64,000 nt of DNA. Origin: Dactylellina haptotyla. Lineage: Eukaryota; Ascomycota; Orbiliomycetes; Orbiliales; Orbiliaceae. Position numbers and translations under genes: made by a program. The stretch lies in assembly GCA_031310005.1 (NCBI GenBank), contig CM062380.1, forward strand, positions 3,038,001-3,102,000, read 5' to 3'. The notes under the pieces are model-generated. The model searched no databases and was not told where the DNA came from. It was given only the letters and a program-made list of their open reading frames with translations. Of this stretch, positions 11,968 to 28,000 are shown piece after piece; the stretch's first letter is position 1, and every line of letters begins with the position of its first letter.

Positions 11968-14900
11968 TTAATTTTGCCAAACAGCAGTAGAGCCAACAAC
12001 CGGCTCGACTTCATCGATCTTAAACCCACCCCTCTTGCCGCTCATATAATCTCGATCGTTCTCATCCGCCAAGGGCGTATCGGGCACACTCTCCGGTTCG
12101 ACGACCGTAGTAGTGGCACTTATACTCCCGCTGCCATCCTTCTTCCCGGCACTGCCACTCGTACTCCCCGTCTCGTCGTCATTCGATTTCGACAGTGTAT
12201 CAGCGGTATCCACTGATCGTCGGCTCGTACTCATTCGCCGCGTGTACGTCGAATCCGCCATCTCGAGAGCCTCATAGGAAGCGCTCATATTCTGGTCGTT
12301 ATCATCGTCATCATCTTCCCGGTCGTTATTCAACGTTGCTTCTCGCGATTGCACTGATCCCGTTGGTGACTTGGCGCTGCGGGGTTCCTGCGGCGCGGAG
12401 GTGGCTGGTTTCTTCCGCTTATCGCCAGCCCACACGGCCCACGAGGAGAAGTATGAGCTGGCGCGAGTCGGAAGGAATGAGTCTCTATCTTTATCTTTAT
12501 CTTTCTCTTTCTCCTTCTCCTTGTCTTTTCCTTCCTGCGGCAGAGGGCCTGTGAATCATCTCGTCAGAAAAGAACCCGGAAATCTTACACTCAAGTTTTT
12601 GGTAGTACATACTATGCGTCGGACTCGGATCGTTTAAACTGTCCACGTCCGTTCTTATCGAACCCGGCCTGCTCAGACGTAATCGCTGTTCTTCATGCGC
12701 TAACAGCTCGGCGTTAAGCCGCTCCATTTCCTCCAGCTGTTTCGCAGCCGCCTCACGTTCCTTTCGAGCCTGTTCGATATCCGCCCAGAATTTATTGATC
12801 GCGCTTGAGACTTTACGGCTGCCTTCTGCGAAAGTCTGGGATACAGCCGCTCCTCCCGCCCTCATCTTTTCGTTGATTCGGAGTTCCGCCATTTGCCTAT
12901 TGTAAAATTTATTAGCCCCGCGGCCTTTTTTTAGCGAATATACAGATTCGGAGCGCCGTGCTTACTGATTTATCCGCCTCGTGAGATCCTCGTACGCACG
13001 AGCGCCTGCATAGACGTGGCGCGGAGGTATCACATCGAATATATTCTCCTCTATTTGGCTATTAGCCTCTAATACCTCTATGGCACTAACTTGGGGGAAG
13101 GAAGTTAAATACCCGTCAACTTCTCGAATATCCTATAATTCTCCGTCGTTTTCCAATGATGCACCCAATCGACTCCAAAATCCGCCGACGGATCCCCATC
13201 CACCTCTGCCAGAATTATCGCATCGTCCGCATGTTTGTCTACATAAGTCGAGTACTTGACTGACGAGAGCAGCGCGAGGATGTATTCTTCAAACTGCATC
13301 CGGATGAAATCCTCGCTACCGGTGAACGCCATCGTCTTCGGTCTTGAGGGATCGGTTTCGTCCCACGATTCCACGACGGTCTGGGTTAAACTGTTGATCC
13401 ATCTTCTGTCTGCCGGTGTTAGCTGTAAGGCGGACCGGAGGGATGATGAAGTGATGTTTAATGTTAAATCATCAAGCTGTATATAATGTTAGCTCCAATT
13501 CTGCTATACGCCACCCATGCGTGCGAGTGGTAGGATACTGAAACCCACATTGATAATTATATCCGAATATCTATCCTTCTGCTGTAATAACAGCGAATTC
13601 GTCGAGCCCACAATATACGACTTCGTCTGATGATCAGCTAGCAAATCAAGCTGCTGCAACGGTGTATACGGTCCGAATAAGCTGCCCTATCTCCGCCCAA
13701 ATTTAGCCTCCTGTTTTTTTTCCTCCACTCACCCTCCACACCATCCTCTAGGAATATCTTGCAGGGTAATACCTTTCCAAAAATCTGCAACGGGCACCCC
13801 ATATACGCCAACAGAGATTGTCGATCACTAGTCTTCAAATCCGTCACTTTCTTCCTCCCTTCCTCGTACGAGTTCAATTCGGGGTCGCTCGCGTCCGGCA
13901 GGTTCTCGAGTAACCCCGGTATCAGCGAAACTAGCGCGAACTGGGTCATGCACAGTTTCTCGCACGATTTGGAGCTGAAGAAGAGCATTTTCGGCTGTAA
14001 GAGGGCACATTTGAACAGCACCAGGGCGTTCTGGCGGAACCGGAAGATGAACTCGCGCAGCGAGAGACCTAGCGCCATGCCTACAATTAGAGTGTTAACC
14101 CAGGGGTGTTCTTGTAACTAAATCGCGCGCGTACCGAGATAGCTCTCACGGTCTATACCATCATCGCGATCACATATCGACCGGACGAGGCTTTCTCTAA
14201 ATTTCTGTTCACCCGCAAAAAGTAAACGTCAGCATTGATAATATCCTTGCAAAAATACCCGGGTCGCTATGAAAAAGACAAAGGTTTAAGAAAAAAACAA
14301 AGGAGAACTAGGCACCTTGATGATTTCTAAATCGTCGAAATTCCTGTATTTAAAAAGAAAAAACCACATCCTTCATCAGCTTACCAGACCTTTCTAAAAC
14401 TTCCTCTTCTTCCGCGTTTTCTTGTGTTCAACCAGCTTTTTCGATCCGATAATGACCTACCTCTGCGCAAACCACGCACTAGTAACCATAACCAACTGCT
14501 CCCTCAGATGCCCGAAATACACAGGACTATCCGTGATAACTACCACAGCCTTCTGCACCGTCGACCGCGTCACCTCCTCCTTCTTCTCCTTCAGCAACCT
14601 CGCGTCCAGCTGCATCGTACACGATATGCCGAATAGCGAACTCGCAGGCCGCTCCCCCCTCGCTTCCCGCTTGAGTGTAAAATAGCTGAAATCCTGCTCG
14701 AACGAGTGTGACCCATCGCAGAGCGCCATGAAGGGGAAGAACGGCCATTCCGCATCCGTGCATACGTCGTCGAGATCTTCATCGCCCCCGTACCAGTGTT
14801 CTACATCGGGTCCTCTATATGATTCCAAAAACGGTAGCCACAAAACCCCCCCAGATCGAGGGATTCGGTGGTTCAGCTGGTTGTTAGTCCTGTGTTTTCC

Positions 14901-15095
14901 CTTGTGTTCTTGATGCTACACCTCCAGCTTCAGAATGCTGGATGAATCAGAGCAACGGCAACAAACAGATAGGGTCCGGGGACGGGGGTGATGAAATGGT
15001 GGGTGGTGGGTTCGGACGTACTTTGCATGGTGGAATCCAACGATCGATACAATTGGTGGGAAGCCTTTGTGCTTCGTCGTACTGGGTTTCGTCAT
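11968..15095 (-). CDS. avl9: Late secretory pathway protein Avl9 (DENN-related)
   Basis: Avl9 acts in exocytic transport from the Golgi. Ten exons, read downward: 15095-15022, 14814-14461, 14343-14316, 14204-14135, 14080-13773, 13686-13549, 13476-13113, 13077-12966, 12896-12613, 12548-11968. Phases are consistent and the product is 770 residues. Landmarks in order are IVSIVGFHHAK/GPDVEHW across intron 1, LFGISCTMQLDARLL, VTRSTVQKAVVVI, LVMVTSAWFAQR, GLSLREFIFRFRQNALVLFK, LLQPKMLFFSSKSCEKLC, FALVSLIPGLLENL, LLAYMGCPLQIFGK, GSLFGPYTPLQQLDLLAD, SYIVGSTNSLLLQQKDRYSD, ADRRWINSLTQTV and PRHVYAGARAYEDLTRRI. A coiled, Glu/Arg-rich stretch (EQARKEREAAAKQLEEMER) follows, and then a disordered Ser/Asp tail containing a KDKEKEKEKDKDKDRD run. 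Exon 3 is only 28 nt. The start is the first in-frame ATG before the conserved GFHHA motif. Confidence 0.94.
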
Positions 15096-17868
15096 ATTTC
15101 GACTCTCTGTCCTTTTTATGAACTCTCCCGTACTCCGGATTTCCTGTTCGAAGAGGGTCGAAAGGGTTTCCGGGGGGTATATTCGTCAGGGATTTGTTGG
15201 TGGTGGCACCTGTCTCGCTTCGTGATATGCCTTCCTTCCTTCACCCCTTCACAGAAAATAATCCCCGAGGTTCGGAATGGTTACCGAGAGGGTTTGGTTT
15301 TGGTGGAAAAGCAAAAAGCCCCCAGGTTTGCGGTTTTTTCGACAAAGAGGTCGGGCTATAATCAATAAAACGTCGAAAATCGGCTGATGAAGAAAGAAAT
15401 GCTATAGGAAATCGTCGGGTATTCGTCTGTTCGTCGGGAAAGGAAAATAAAATAAAATATCAGTAGAAAATAATATAAAAATAAAAATAAAGAAATTCGG
15501 CGGAGAGTTCCCGTCTGAGGGTTCTCTCCCTCGAAGGTTTGTGGCTTCTGTGCACCTGTTGGTTGTGTGTGCTGCCGCTTTGCTGCTGGTTCTGCCGAGT
15601 GATGCACCAGGGCCTGGCAAGGGAAAAGCGAAAGCCTAACCAATTGGTCGAAAGATCCGCTCCGACTCTGGTCGTCTCCTACCGACCCAGCTGTGCTCGT
15701 TTCTTCTTTTATTCTATTCTTACGGTTGAGAAATGACGGTAGGATCGAAGGAGGGGGGGGTGTATCAGCCGTGCTTGCTCGGAGGGATTTCGTCTCGTAT
15801 GGCAACGGAGCGGACGCCGCAGAAAGCACCTGTTAACACACTGAACCCAGCTTTTGGCGAAGTGATGGGCAGGACAAGAACAGGAACGGGGTCAGGAACG
15901 GGGCCAGGAACCGTCGTAGGAGGAAGAGAGTGGAGGGGGACCCTTGATTGGAGGCCTATGCTTCCGAAGGGCAAAAAAATAACAGTGAATATCCTGATAT
16001 AGCTATTTCTAGATTGCTGAAAGAACCTGCTGGGAACAGGATTTTTCTTCTACTTCTACTCGGGCTAGCTAGCTGGGGGCGGGGAGGAAGGCGAGAGTGT
16101 GGCCTCCGTCCGTGATACGCAGGTTGAATCTCCAGCAGCAGAGGCGTCGAACAGGCCAATGATCGATGGATTGTGTTCGAAGGTGAGAGGAGGACAGTTC
16201 TAAGCTGGAGGAGGGCTAGCGTCGAGGAATGGAAGAGGAAGAAGACGTCGAAGGTGGAGGTCGTCGAGGAGGGTGGGCTCGGATTCGGGCTGGCTGGGGT
16301 ACGTTGGCTGCTGAGCTGTAAAGCTCTTGGCTTGGCCTGCATACAATCTGATCAACCCACACAAATACGTCTTAATACACCGATGATATGCGATGCCCTC
16401 ATCCCCGCAGTCAGATTGTATTATGGGATTATCAATCAGCGTATGTGGGTAAGCGCTGGCTGTCGATTGGGCCTTGTGGCCGGCGAATCGACGCTCACGG
16501 CATAAGGTTTTCTGCAGCGAGACTTGTCGGGGGCGTACCGCAGACGCCACCCAGCGCCCTTCGTTCTCTCACATCATATGTCCGTACCATCGCCAGAAAC
16601 AATTCCCGCTCGTTTTATAAAACAAAAAATTCAGATAAAACCGGTAATGCCGCCCGCGTCCACTCACCCGATCCAACCGGTGGTCCACCCCCAAAAGAAA
16701 GGTACAGGAACCAGTAGGAAACCGGTGAATCAAAAACCGCATCCACAAACTCCAGTCTAGCTTGGATCGATATCTATCGGGGTTAGACAGGGCAGCCTCT
16801 CCAGCGACTAGAACAAAATCAATCAATCGGCCTCTGATATGATCGATTGGCATCCGGCCCAAACGGGGGCGTGGTGGGTGTTTGTGTCAGCTGCATATCA
16901 ACCGGTTCCTCTCCCGTCCTCCGGACCACCACGCTCGTATACCTTCCTAGAACATGCACCGTCAACTCCCAAATAAGTACCCCTCCATCCCGTCCTCTTT
17001 CGCTCCTAGCATCTTTTCGGGTTCACGTTTTCACAGAATCGAACATTAAATTTCAAAATCCACGGCCGAAAATAACTCTTAGGCACCAAATTTCATATTA
17101 ATTGTAGAAGGAAAAGGAAAAATCGGGGTGGCCGCCTCCGAAAAGCATAATATATAAAATAAAGTAATGCATGTCAAAACAAGCTAATACACACTGTCTA
17201 CCTGGGAATTTCAAGAACCATTCAAAAAAAGCTTGCGGATCGTATATAGTATATCATTGCAACCGAGGGGGTAAGTAAGTCAGTAGAGGCGTTAGGTGCG
17301 GGTGACAAAAGTTCGTCGGATGCCATCATCCCCACACCGGAATAGAGGAAGATTCCAGCCTTCGTTTTTTGTAGAGTAATTTCGTGATCAATATGGATAT
17401 CATTGATGAAAACCAAAGAGAAGAAAAACAAAAAGAAGAGTAATGTAGTAGGGTGCGTCTCTGAAACAACAAGCACACAGCAGTGACTCTCTCAGCATAC
17501 ATAGAAACGGAAAAAAAGGAAAATGATAAATGAGAATAAGAAAAGTAGTGGAGACAATCGATATCGCCAACTGATAGGCGTCGAAGAAAGAATTGAAGAA
17601 TTTAAAGAAGAAATTATCGTGAAAGGAATGCTATTGTTTTTTTTCTCTCTCTCTTTCGCTTCTCGGTCTCGTGTCTCATTCCGGAGTTTCAAAGATATGT
17701 TCATAGAATCTTTAGGTAAGGAAAAACGCCTTTTGCTCTTTCCATCAATGCGCGCCATTTTCAGGTTTTGTTTTTTTTGTCCTTAAATATTGAAGTTCAC
17801 ATATAATATCTTGCTTTTTTTTTCTACCGATTTTAATTTTAATTTAATTTAAAATTTATTATTCCCAT
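15096..17868. other. Intergenic region between avl9 start and hog1 end
   Basis: This region holds the avl9 promoter/5' leader and the hog1 3' UTR. CT-rich, AT-rich and G-rich tracts alternate. Open frames here, such as 15362-15829 on the minus strand, are compositionally biased and lack domains, so none is called. An unspliced noncoding transcript cannot be excluded. Confidence 0.5.
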
Positions 17869-19614
<1,746 letters not shown>

Positions 19615-22036
19615 TTTGAATGTGAAGACGAGGCCGTCGTGGTATCTGGGAGGAGTGATGGAGCGAAGGGTGAAGAGGAAGAGGGGAGGGGTCAGCGATG
19701 TCGGGTTTGCGAGGTTGCGGTGGGTTCACGGCCTGGGAATTGGGAAGAGGGGTCAGTTTAGCTGGGCCTTTTGCCGTTTGCCGTTTGCCTGGTGTTTGTG
19801 CGTTTGTGCTGCAGATCGGCTGCAATTCACCGCTCTTCTTCCTCTTCTTCCTCTTGCGAAGCGTGAAGGGCACGGGGCGTCGACGGGTAGAAGTACTTAC
19901 TTGCAATCAGCTGGTTTGAAGCGGAGGAGATGCGTCGATGTCTGGACAGCCGGAGAGGTAGTCTGGTGGGAGGGGGTGGAGAGAAGACCCGGTCGACTGT
20001 TTTTGCCCAGGCGTTCGAGCTAGCTGTCTCGCAGGAATTGCCGGGTGATTCAAACAGTTTTTACAAGCTGGGAACCGCGTCTTGGGGGGAGCTACCGAGG
20101 ACAATAGAGGGGAGAGGGTGAGAAAGACAGAGAGGAAAGGTTCTCTCGATTCCAATTTAACCTTCGAAGGTAAGAAAGCTCAGAAGCCGTTAAAGTTGGG
20201 CAACCAACCGGGTTTGGGTGGGCGCGCTGGTGTCTCGGGTGCGAATCAAGAAATGTGCGGTGAATCCAGAATATTATCCCGATCGATCGAACGGAGCACG
20301 AAGAATGCAAATGCCGGTCCGCAAACAACAGCGTAGACGGATGGATAGATGGACTCGATATTTACAAGCAGAGCAGACGGTGCAAGCTGGCGGGAGACCT
20401 GGGCGAAGCTGGCGAAGGGAGACTACCAAAAGGAGAGCTGTCCAAGATGATCAGAACACCAGCAGCCTTTTCCCCATTTATACTCTGTCCTCCGAGCTAC
20501 GTTCACCACGTACTCCGGCTGGCGTTAGCTCGACGAGGTATCTTTAGACATCGCCAACAGGGCCGGCGTCCAAGGTTTACCCTCTGCGGCCGTTCCCCCT
20601 CCCGATACCCACCAAAAACCCTGATGGGTGCGGGCTCTCACTAATCACACACGTGAGGCCAGAACGGCGGATTGGACTGAGGTATCTGGTACCTTCATCG
20701 ATGACGTCGTGGCGTTTTCCACCCCTGGTCCAAAACTCTGGGCATCCCACCTCCCAAAAGCTTCCCCAAACCGACCCTCACCCGTAGGCATGAGCTTAAA
20801 GCGGGCAGCACGAACATGCAAAGGGAAGGACCCAGCCCATATCGCTGGCTAAAGGGACCGACCAGCAGAAGACCCCGTTGCCCGGTGCATTAGCGGGATA
20901 ATTAAAGACAGACACAGGAAAAAGTCAGACGAAATAGAAAAAAGACAACGACGTCAGAGGGTCCATGCTTTTCCTATGCCGCCGTGTATGGTCCCTGCCA
21001 CTCGTTTCCTTTTTCCCGTCACCCGCAGCTGCTTCCTCTACTTTCTCTTACCACATTTGATTTCCTCATGCATATAACCCAAACTCCTTCTATAAAAAAT
21101 ATTGTCCCACTTGTACCTTCTCCCTCTTGCTTCTTTCATCGTAACAACCCTACCAGTCAGAAAGCACCTGTACAATCTAATAATTATAGACCCACCCGCA
21201 CTTTATCTGTGTCTTGTATCGACACTTCTCCATTCGGCAATATAATCAATATTTTATTTTTACCCAATACAGGTGGGAATAGCAAACCCATGGCGAGATC
21301 GTAGTCGCAGCAATGGTCCCAGTAACTATATACATCCTTCCAACAACCTATATTAGCTATATTTGTACGACCTGGTGGATATACTGCCTATCCTTACGTA
21401 GAATACATACACATATATAAACAGTGATATTTCACTCAAAGAACGGAAAGAACATAATTTGAAAGTCAGCGTCGGCTTCGATGATATTGTAGAATCACGT
21501 GACTTTAAGAAAAGCTGACATTGAAATACCGCGATCAATGCTGCACTCTCTGACACTATAATTGCAGCCTCCTGTTCCTATATGTAAATTAAAAAATAAA
21601 AGTGTAAATACATTAATACTACTATTTCAAAACGTTAGTATATATCTACATATATCTCTTTGAATATACAAAGGTCATATTTTACTTCGACATTATATAG
21701 CGCGAAGTTCTATGTTTAACCTTCACATTTACTTAGTATATTGCATTATCTATGTTGTTTGTATTCTTAATGGATTGTCAGAGACAGACTATGATTATTG
21801 CTTAATTAGTGAAGCTACCGTCACCTGCCCGCGATACTAACTAAATCTTTGGAGGCTAATAATCTAATTACAAAAAAACACATGCTTACAAATTTGAACA
21901 GCCTAGTATCCTAATTATTGTTTGTGTTTTGTGTATGATCATTATACATTTTGAAAATATAAGTCATACAATTTATATATAACTATACCAGAAACCTCGC
22001 CTCTTCCTTTCGTTCATAATCCATCGAGTCCAAAAG
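19615..22036. other. hog1 upstream region and adhesin 3' flank
   Basis: Between the hog1 start and the adhesin stop codon. The hog1-proximal half is GC-richer with CT/GA tracts, as expected for a promoter. The distal half (21300-22030) is AT-rich and probably the adhesin 3' UTR. No gene could be supported. Confidence 0.5.
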
Positions 22037-25000
22037 CTAAGCAGTTTCCTGACCCCAAGGCTGGAATTGTGCTCCATTACATACCTTTTGGACAATATAA
22101 TTTGAGGGCTGCATATAAAAGGCTAAATATTGCCCACCACGAGCAATATTGAACTGAAGCGAGCTACGCGCGCTGTGATTGCCCATAGCGACCCTAACAG
22201 GAGTGTACGACCCTCCCTGTAGTTCAACGGTGTATGAGCTGGACGAGAAGGTAAGAATTGGTGTGATACCGGTTAGCGCGGATACCGTATGATGATTAGC
22301 ATTAGTCCACCCGCTAAGCGCAAGGTCTCCAACCCAACCATATGCAAGCTGGTCCGAGCCATCGGCTATAAATGTGTAGTTTGCAGTAACGGGGGCGTAA
22401 AGAAATCCACGAAACATCATGCGGTAGTTCCAAACATTGAGCGGGAAGACAAAGCCGTATGGGTTATATCCCCAGCCGTCATATCCATTTAACGGGCTTT
22501 GGTCAGTAAAACCAATAGCTTTGTTCTGTGCTCTTTGCACTGGAGCCAAGGTTTTGAGGGCTGCAAGGTCGTAGTAATTGTTAGCATCTCCTTGGAAAAG
22601 ACTGATATCCCAACCTGCATTGTTGCAACTGGTGTCTGGAAGTGGCGGGGGTGTCGTGTATTGGATAACGGTAACAGTTGCAGATATATCTAAAGAGTTT
22701 GAGGGATAGATGGTCTCCAAAGAGTTGCCAGTAGTAGTCCGAGTTAAAGTAACTACCGGTCGAGGAACGAATTCGATGACTGTGATTGGAGCATCGAAGT
22801 CTGTGCTGTCTGTTGGGTAAAATGTATTGACATATGAACCCGTTTGGGTACCAGGTTGTTGTGGTAGAGTTGTTACAGGGCGGAATGGAACAAGTGTAAC
22901 CGGATCATTAGGATCAGAAGGAATGATTGTGGAAGTATACGCTTTGGTTCCCGTACCAGGCAGGATGGAAGCTGTTACCCCAGGGCGGTATGGAATGACA
23001 GTTATGGGTGCTTCCAAGTCATCAGTAGCTGTAGGGATGATCGTAGAAATGTATGAGCTTGTTCCTGTTGCGATTTGCAAATCTCCGGTAACGACCGGAC
23101 GGTACGGTACAATCGTAAAAGTGCCGTCAGTGTCGTCGGGCGATAACGTAGAAGTGTATGCGCCTGATGACGTTCCCGACTGGGGAACTAAAGTGATGAA
23201 TGGGTTGAATGGGATAATAGTAATTGGGCCGTCTAGATCGTTTTCTGCGGGTAGTGCGGTAGAAGTGTACGCGCTTGAGCCAGTTGCAGGTCGAACAGAA
23301 CCTGTAACAACAGGTCTATATGGGATAGCTGTGAAGATTCCATCATCATCGGTGGGTGTTATTGTAGATGTATATGCAACTGATCCGGTGCCTGAAGTTG
23401 GGACAAGGGTTGTAATAGGACGGAACGGAATAACTGTGATAGGGGCGTCAAGATTGGCGTTAGACGAAGGGAATAAGGTAGTGAAATAGGCGGTGGATCC
23501 AGTTCCTGGTTCTAATGGTAATGTTGTCACCGATCTTGTCACAAAGCTGATAACCGTAATAGGGGCCGTTGGATCAGCTGGAGTGATCGTAGAAGCGGAA
23601 TTGCTACCCCCAATTGCTACACTAGTCAGAGTTGTCAAAGACCTTGCAGGATAAGTGATCACGGTAGCCGGGCTGTCGAGGTCATCTGGGTCATAGGGTA
23701 AAATGGTAGTAGCAGAAGCTGGACCACCAGTACCTTGCGACGTCTCCGTTGTAAACAACGATCGTGTGGCGTATGTGATAATCACTACCGGAGAAGTTAC
23801 GTCATCCGTAAGAGCTGGTATAATCGTGGAAGCTGACGGTATGCTGGTCGCAATACTTGTGATAGTCCTCGTAGACCGTCCAGCATAAGTGATGATCGTA
23901 GCTGGCAGAGAGGGGTTAGCTGGGAAGATGGTAGTAGCTGATGGACCACCGCTACCCGCGGCGCTGGTGAGTGTAGTGGTCGTGGTCGGAGTAGCAAAAG
24001 TAATCACCGTAGCTGGCAGAGAGGGGTTAGCTGGGAAGATAGTTGTAGCTGATGGACCTCCGCTACCCGCGGCGCTGGTGAGTGTAGTGGTCGTGGTCGG
24101 AGTAGCAAAAGTGATCACCGTAGCTGGCAGAGAGGGGTTAGCTGGGAAGATAGTTGTAGCTGATGGACCTCCGCTACCCGCGGCGCTTGTAAGTGTCGTA
24201 AAAGAATAAGTTGCTGTTGCGAATGTTATAACTTCCACGGGAGATTCATATGGCGCGTTGCTAGCTGGGAAGATAGTTGACGCTGATGGGCCGCCCGCCC
24301 CTGCTACGCTAGTGATCGTAGTGGTAAGCCTATTTGCAAATGTGATGATAGTCGCTGGTTTCGTAGGATCGGATGGGAATATAGTGGTGGCAGATGGTCC
24401 ACCGCTTCCAGCGACGCTCGTAAGGGTCGTGGAGGCTGTTGGTGTCGCAAAAGTGATGATAGTCGCCGGTTGTGACGGATCAGCAGGATAAATAGTGGTA
24501 GCTGAGGGTCCGCCACTACCAGCAGCACTCGTAAGGGTCGTAGAGGCCGTTGGAGTCGCAAAAGTAATCACAGTCGCCGGCTGTAATAGGTCGGATGGGA
24601 ATATAGTAGTGGCGGATGGTCCCCCGCTTCCAGCAAGGCTAGTAATAGTTGTAAACGAGTAAGTGGCGGTAGCAAAGGTTATGACCTCGATTGGAGACTC
24701 GTAAGGCGCGTCGGTCGCCGGTATTATTGTCGAAGCTGATGGTCCACCGCTACCCGCCAAGCTTGTAACCGTAGTGGTACGTCTGTTGGCAAAAGTGATG
24801 ATAGTCGCCGGTTGTGACGGGTCAGCGGGATATATAGTGGTAGCCGAGGGTCCGCCACTACCAGCAGCACTCGTAAGGGTCGTAGAGGCCGTTGGAGTCG
24901 CAAAAGTAATCACAGTCGCCGGCTGTAATAGGTCGGATGGGAATATAGTAGTGGCGGATGGTCCCCCGCTACCCGCCAAGCTTGTAACCGTAGTGGTATG

Positions 25001-28000
25001 TCTGTTCGCAAAAGTGATGATAGTTGCCGGTTGTGACGGGTCAGCAGGATAAATAGTGGTAGCTGAGGGTCCGCCACTACCAGCAGCACTCGTAAGGGTT
25101 GTGGAGGCCGTTGGGGTCGCAAAAGTAATCACAGTCGCCGGTTGAGATGGGTCTGCTGGAAAAATAGTGGTGATCAAGGGTCCGCCTGTGCCAGCAGCTC
25201 GGGTCACCGTTGTGAACGAATAAGTGGCGGTAGCAAAAGTTATGACCTCAACTGGAGACTCATAAGGCGCGTCGGTTGCTGGGACTATCGTAGAAGCTGA
25301 AGGCCCGCCACTGCCAGCCAGGCTTGTCACTGTAACGGTACGTCTGTTTGCAAAGGTGATAATCGTGGCCGGCTGCGCAGGGTCCGTTGGGAAGATGGTT
25401 GTGGCGGACGGCCCAGAACCTCCAGCGGCCCTGGTAACGGTTGTAGAACTAGTAGGGGTAGCAAAAGTGATAACAGTTGCCGGTTGTGATGGGTCTGCTG
25501 GAAAAACAGTGGTGACCGAGGGTCCGCCTGTGCCAGCAGCTCGGGTCACCGTTGTGAACGAATAAGTGGCGGTAGCAAAAGTTATGACCTCAACTAGAGA
25601 CTCATAAGGCGCGTGGGTAGCAAAAGTGATAACAGTTGCCGGTTGTGATGGGTCTGCTGGAAAAACAGTGGTGACCGAGGGTCCGCCTGTGCCAGCAGCT
25701 CGGGTCACCGTTGTGAACGAATAAGTGGCGGTAGCAAAAGTTATGACCTCAACTAGAGACTCATAAGGCGCGTCGGTTGCTGGGACTATCGTAGAAGCTG
25801 AAGGCCCGCCGCTGCCAGCCAGGCTTGTCACTGTAATGGTACGTCTGTTTGCAAAAGTGATAATCGTAGCCGGCTGCGCAGGGTCTGTTGGGAGTATGGT
25901 GGTCGCAGACGGGCCACCACTACCAGCAGCACTCGTAATTGTGGTGAAAGAATAAGTCGCGGTGGCAAAGGTTATTATTTCAACAGGAGACTCGTACGGT
26001 GCGTTAGTCGCCGGTATTATCGTAGAAGCCGAAGGCCCGCCGCTACCAGCCAGGCTTGTCACTGTAACGGTACGTCTGTTTGCAAAGGTGATAATCGTGG
26101 CTGGCTGCGCAGGGTCTGTTGGGAGTATGGTGGTCGCAGACGGGCCACCACTACCAGCAGCACTGGTAATAGTAGCTGTCAGCCTGGTCACAAAGCGGAT
26201 TACTGTAAAAGGACCTGTGGAATCGGCCGGTGGAACAGTTGTGACAGATTCACCTCCGGTTCCCACAATTGGCGACATCACAGTAGTCAACGGTCTGAGA
26301 TCAAGGATTGCGAATGTACCATCTGGATCAGCGGGAGTAATCGTTGTATACAACACTCCGGTTCCAGAGTGAGGAACAGTAGACGAAACCGCCGGTCTAA
26401 ATTTGAGAACAGAGATAGCTCCAGTTGCATCAGTTGGGAATGCAGTTGACACACCTGTAGTTCCTCCGGTAGCTAGGACAGGGACAACGGTAACAGGTCT
26501 AAATTGAATAACGGAAATTGCTCCGGTAGTGTCACTTGTAGCGGGAAAGACGGTCGTAGCAGATGCACCCCCAGCTCCAATGATCGGGCTGATAGCGGTA
26601 ACGACGGGTCTCAAGTCGATAATAGAGTATGTTCCGCTAGGGTCAGTCGGTGTAAGAGTCATCTTAGAAACAGAGGTACCGGAATATGAGCTAATGACCG
26701 TCGTAACAGGCCTGAACTCAATAACAGAGATCGGACCGGTAGGGTTATTTGGATATTCAGTTGTGGCGGTAGCCCCACCAGCACTGGCAATCGGACTAAT
26801 AATGGTAATGACGGGTCTTAAATCAATGACGGTATATGTTCCACTGGGATCAGCAGGAGCGATGGTAGTTTGGGAAGCAACATTGCCAGAATAAGAGCTG
26901 GTGATTTTGACAACGGGTCTGAATTCGATAACAGAAATCGGCCCAGAGAGATCGGAAATTGCAGGGTATTCAGTGGTAGCGGTCGCACCATCCGCACGGC
27001 TCGCCGGGCTCAGGATGGTTACGACCGGCCTAAAATCAACGACGACAAATGTTCCACTCTGAGCATCTGAAGGAGAGATGGTAGTCTGAGACGCAATTGA
27101 ACCAGGGTAGCCGCTCAATTTCGTGGTAACCGGGCGAAACTGAATGACTGAAATTGGCCCCAGAGTATCAGAAGCGGCCGGGAAAATTGTGGTGGCTGTT
27201 GCCCCAGAACCGGTGACCGGCCTTGCAACGGTGACTACCGGTCTCAGATCGATAACCGTGTAGGTTCCACTAGGATCAGAGGGCGTGATTGTTGCTCGAG
27301 AAGCGGTAGTTCCAGAATACGAACTTGTGATACTAGTGAGCGGCCTGAACTGGATTACCGAGATAGGGGCGGTTGAGTCTGTCGGGTACTTGGTGGTGGC
27401 GGTCGCCAGGCCGCCTTCGGTAGCTGGACTGAGAACAGTGATGACAGGTCGTAAATCAATAACTGTGTACGTGCCACTAGGATTGGCTGGAGTAATGGTT
27501 GTTTGAGAGGCAGTGATCCCAGAATACGAGCTAGTAAGCTTAGTGACCGGTCTAAACTCAATAACAGATATGGCACCTGTCGAGTCTGTTGGGAAAGCAG
27601 TTGTTGCAGTAGCCTCCCCGGTAACTGGGCTGAGAACAGTTATGACAGGTCTCAAATCGATAATTGTGTATGTTCCGCTAGGGTCAGCCGGGGTAACAAT
27701 TGTCTGAGAGGCGATACTGCCAGCATAAGAGCTTGTAATCTTGATAATTGGACGATACTCGATGACAGATATGGGGGCAGTAGCATCTGATGGGAAAGCA
27801 GTAGTTGCAGTCACCCCGTTTGATCCGGTAACCGGGCTAATGATAGTAACAACCGGTCTCAGATCGATAATCGAAAATGTCCCACTAAGATCGGATGGGG
27901 TGATTGTCGTGAAAGAAGCCACAGTACCGCCATACCCACTTGTAAGTCTCGTGACTGGAAGGAAGCGCAAGAGAGTAATCGGTCCAGTAGTATCAGTTGT

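Noticed and set aside
15362-15829. 155-residue open frame on the minus strand upstream of avl9
   Set aside because: Phe/Tyr-rich C-terminus from AT-rich DNA, no domain, and it lies in the avl9 promoter/leader region.
22827-23489. 220-residue open frame on the plus strand inside the adhesin
   Set aside because: Antisense shadow of the Thr-rich repeats; its Val/Gly-rich repeats mirror the adhesin periodicity. Other plus-strand frames in 22-29 kb are the same.
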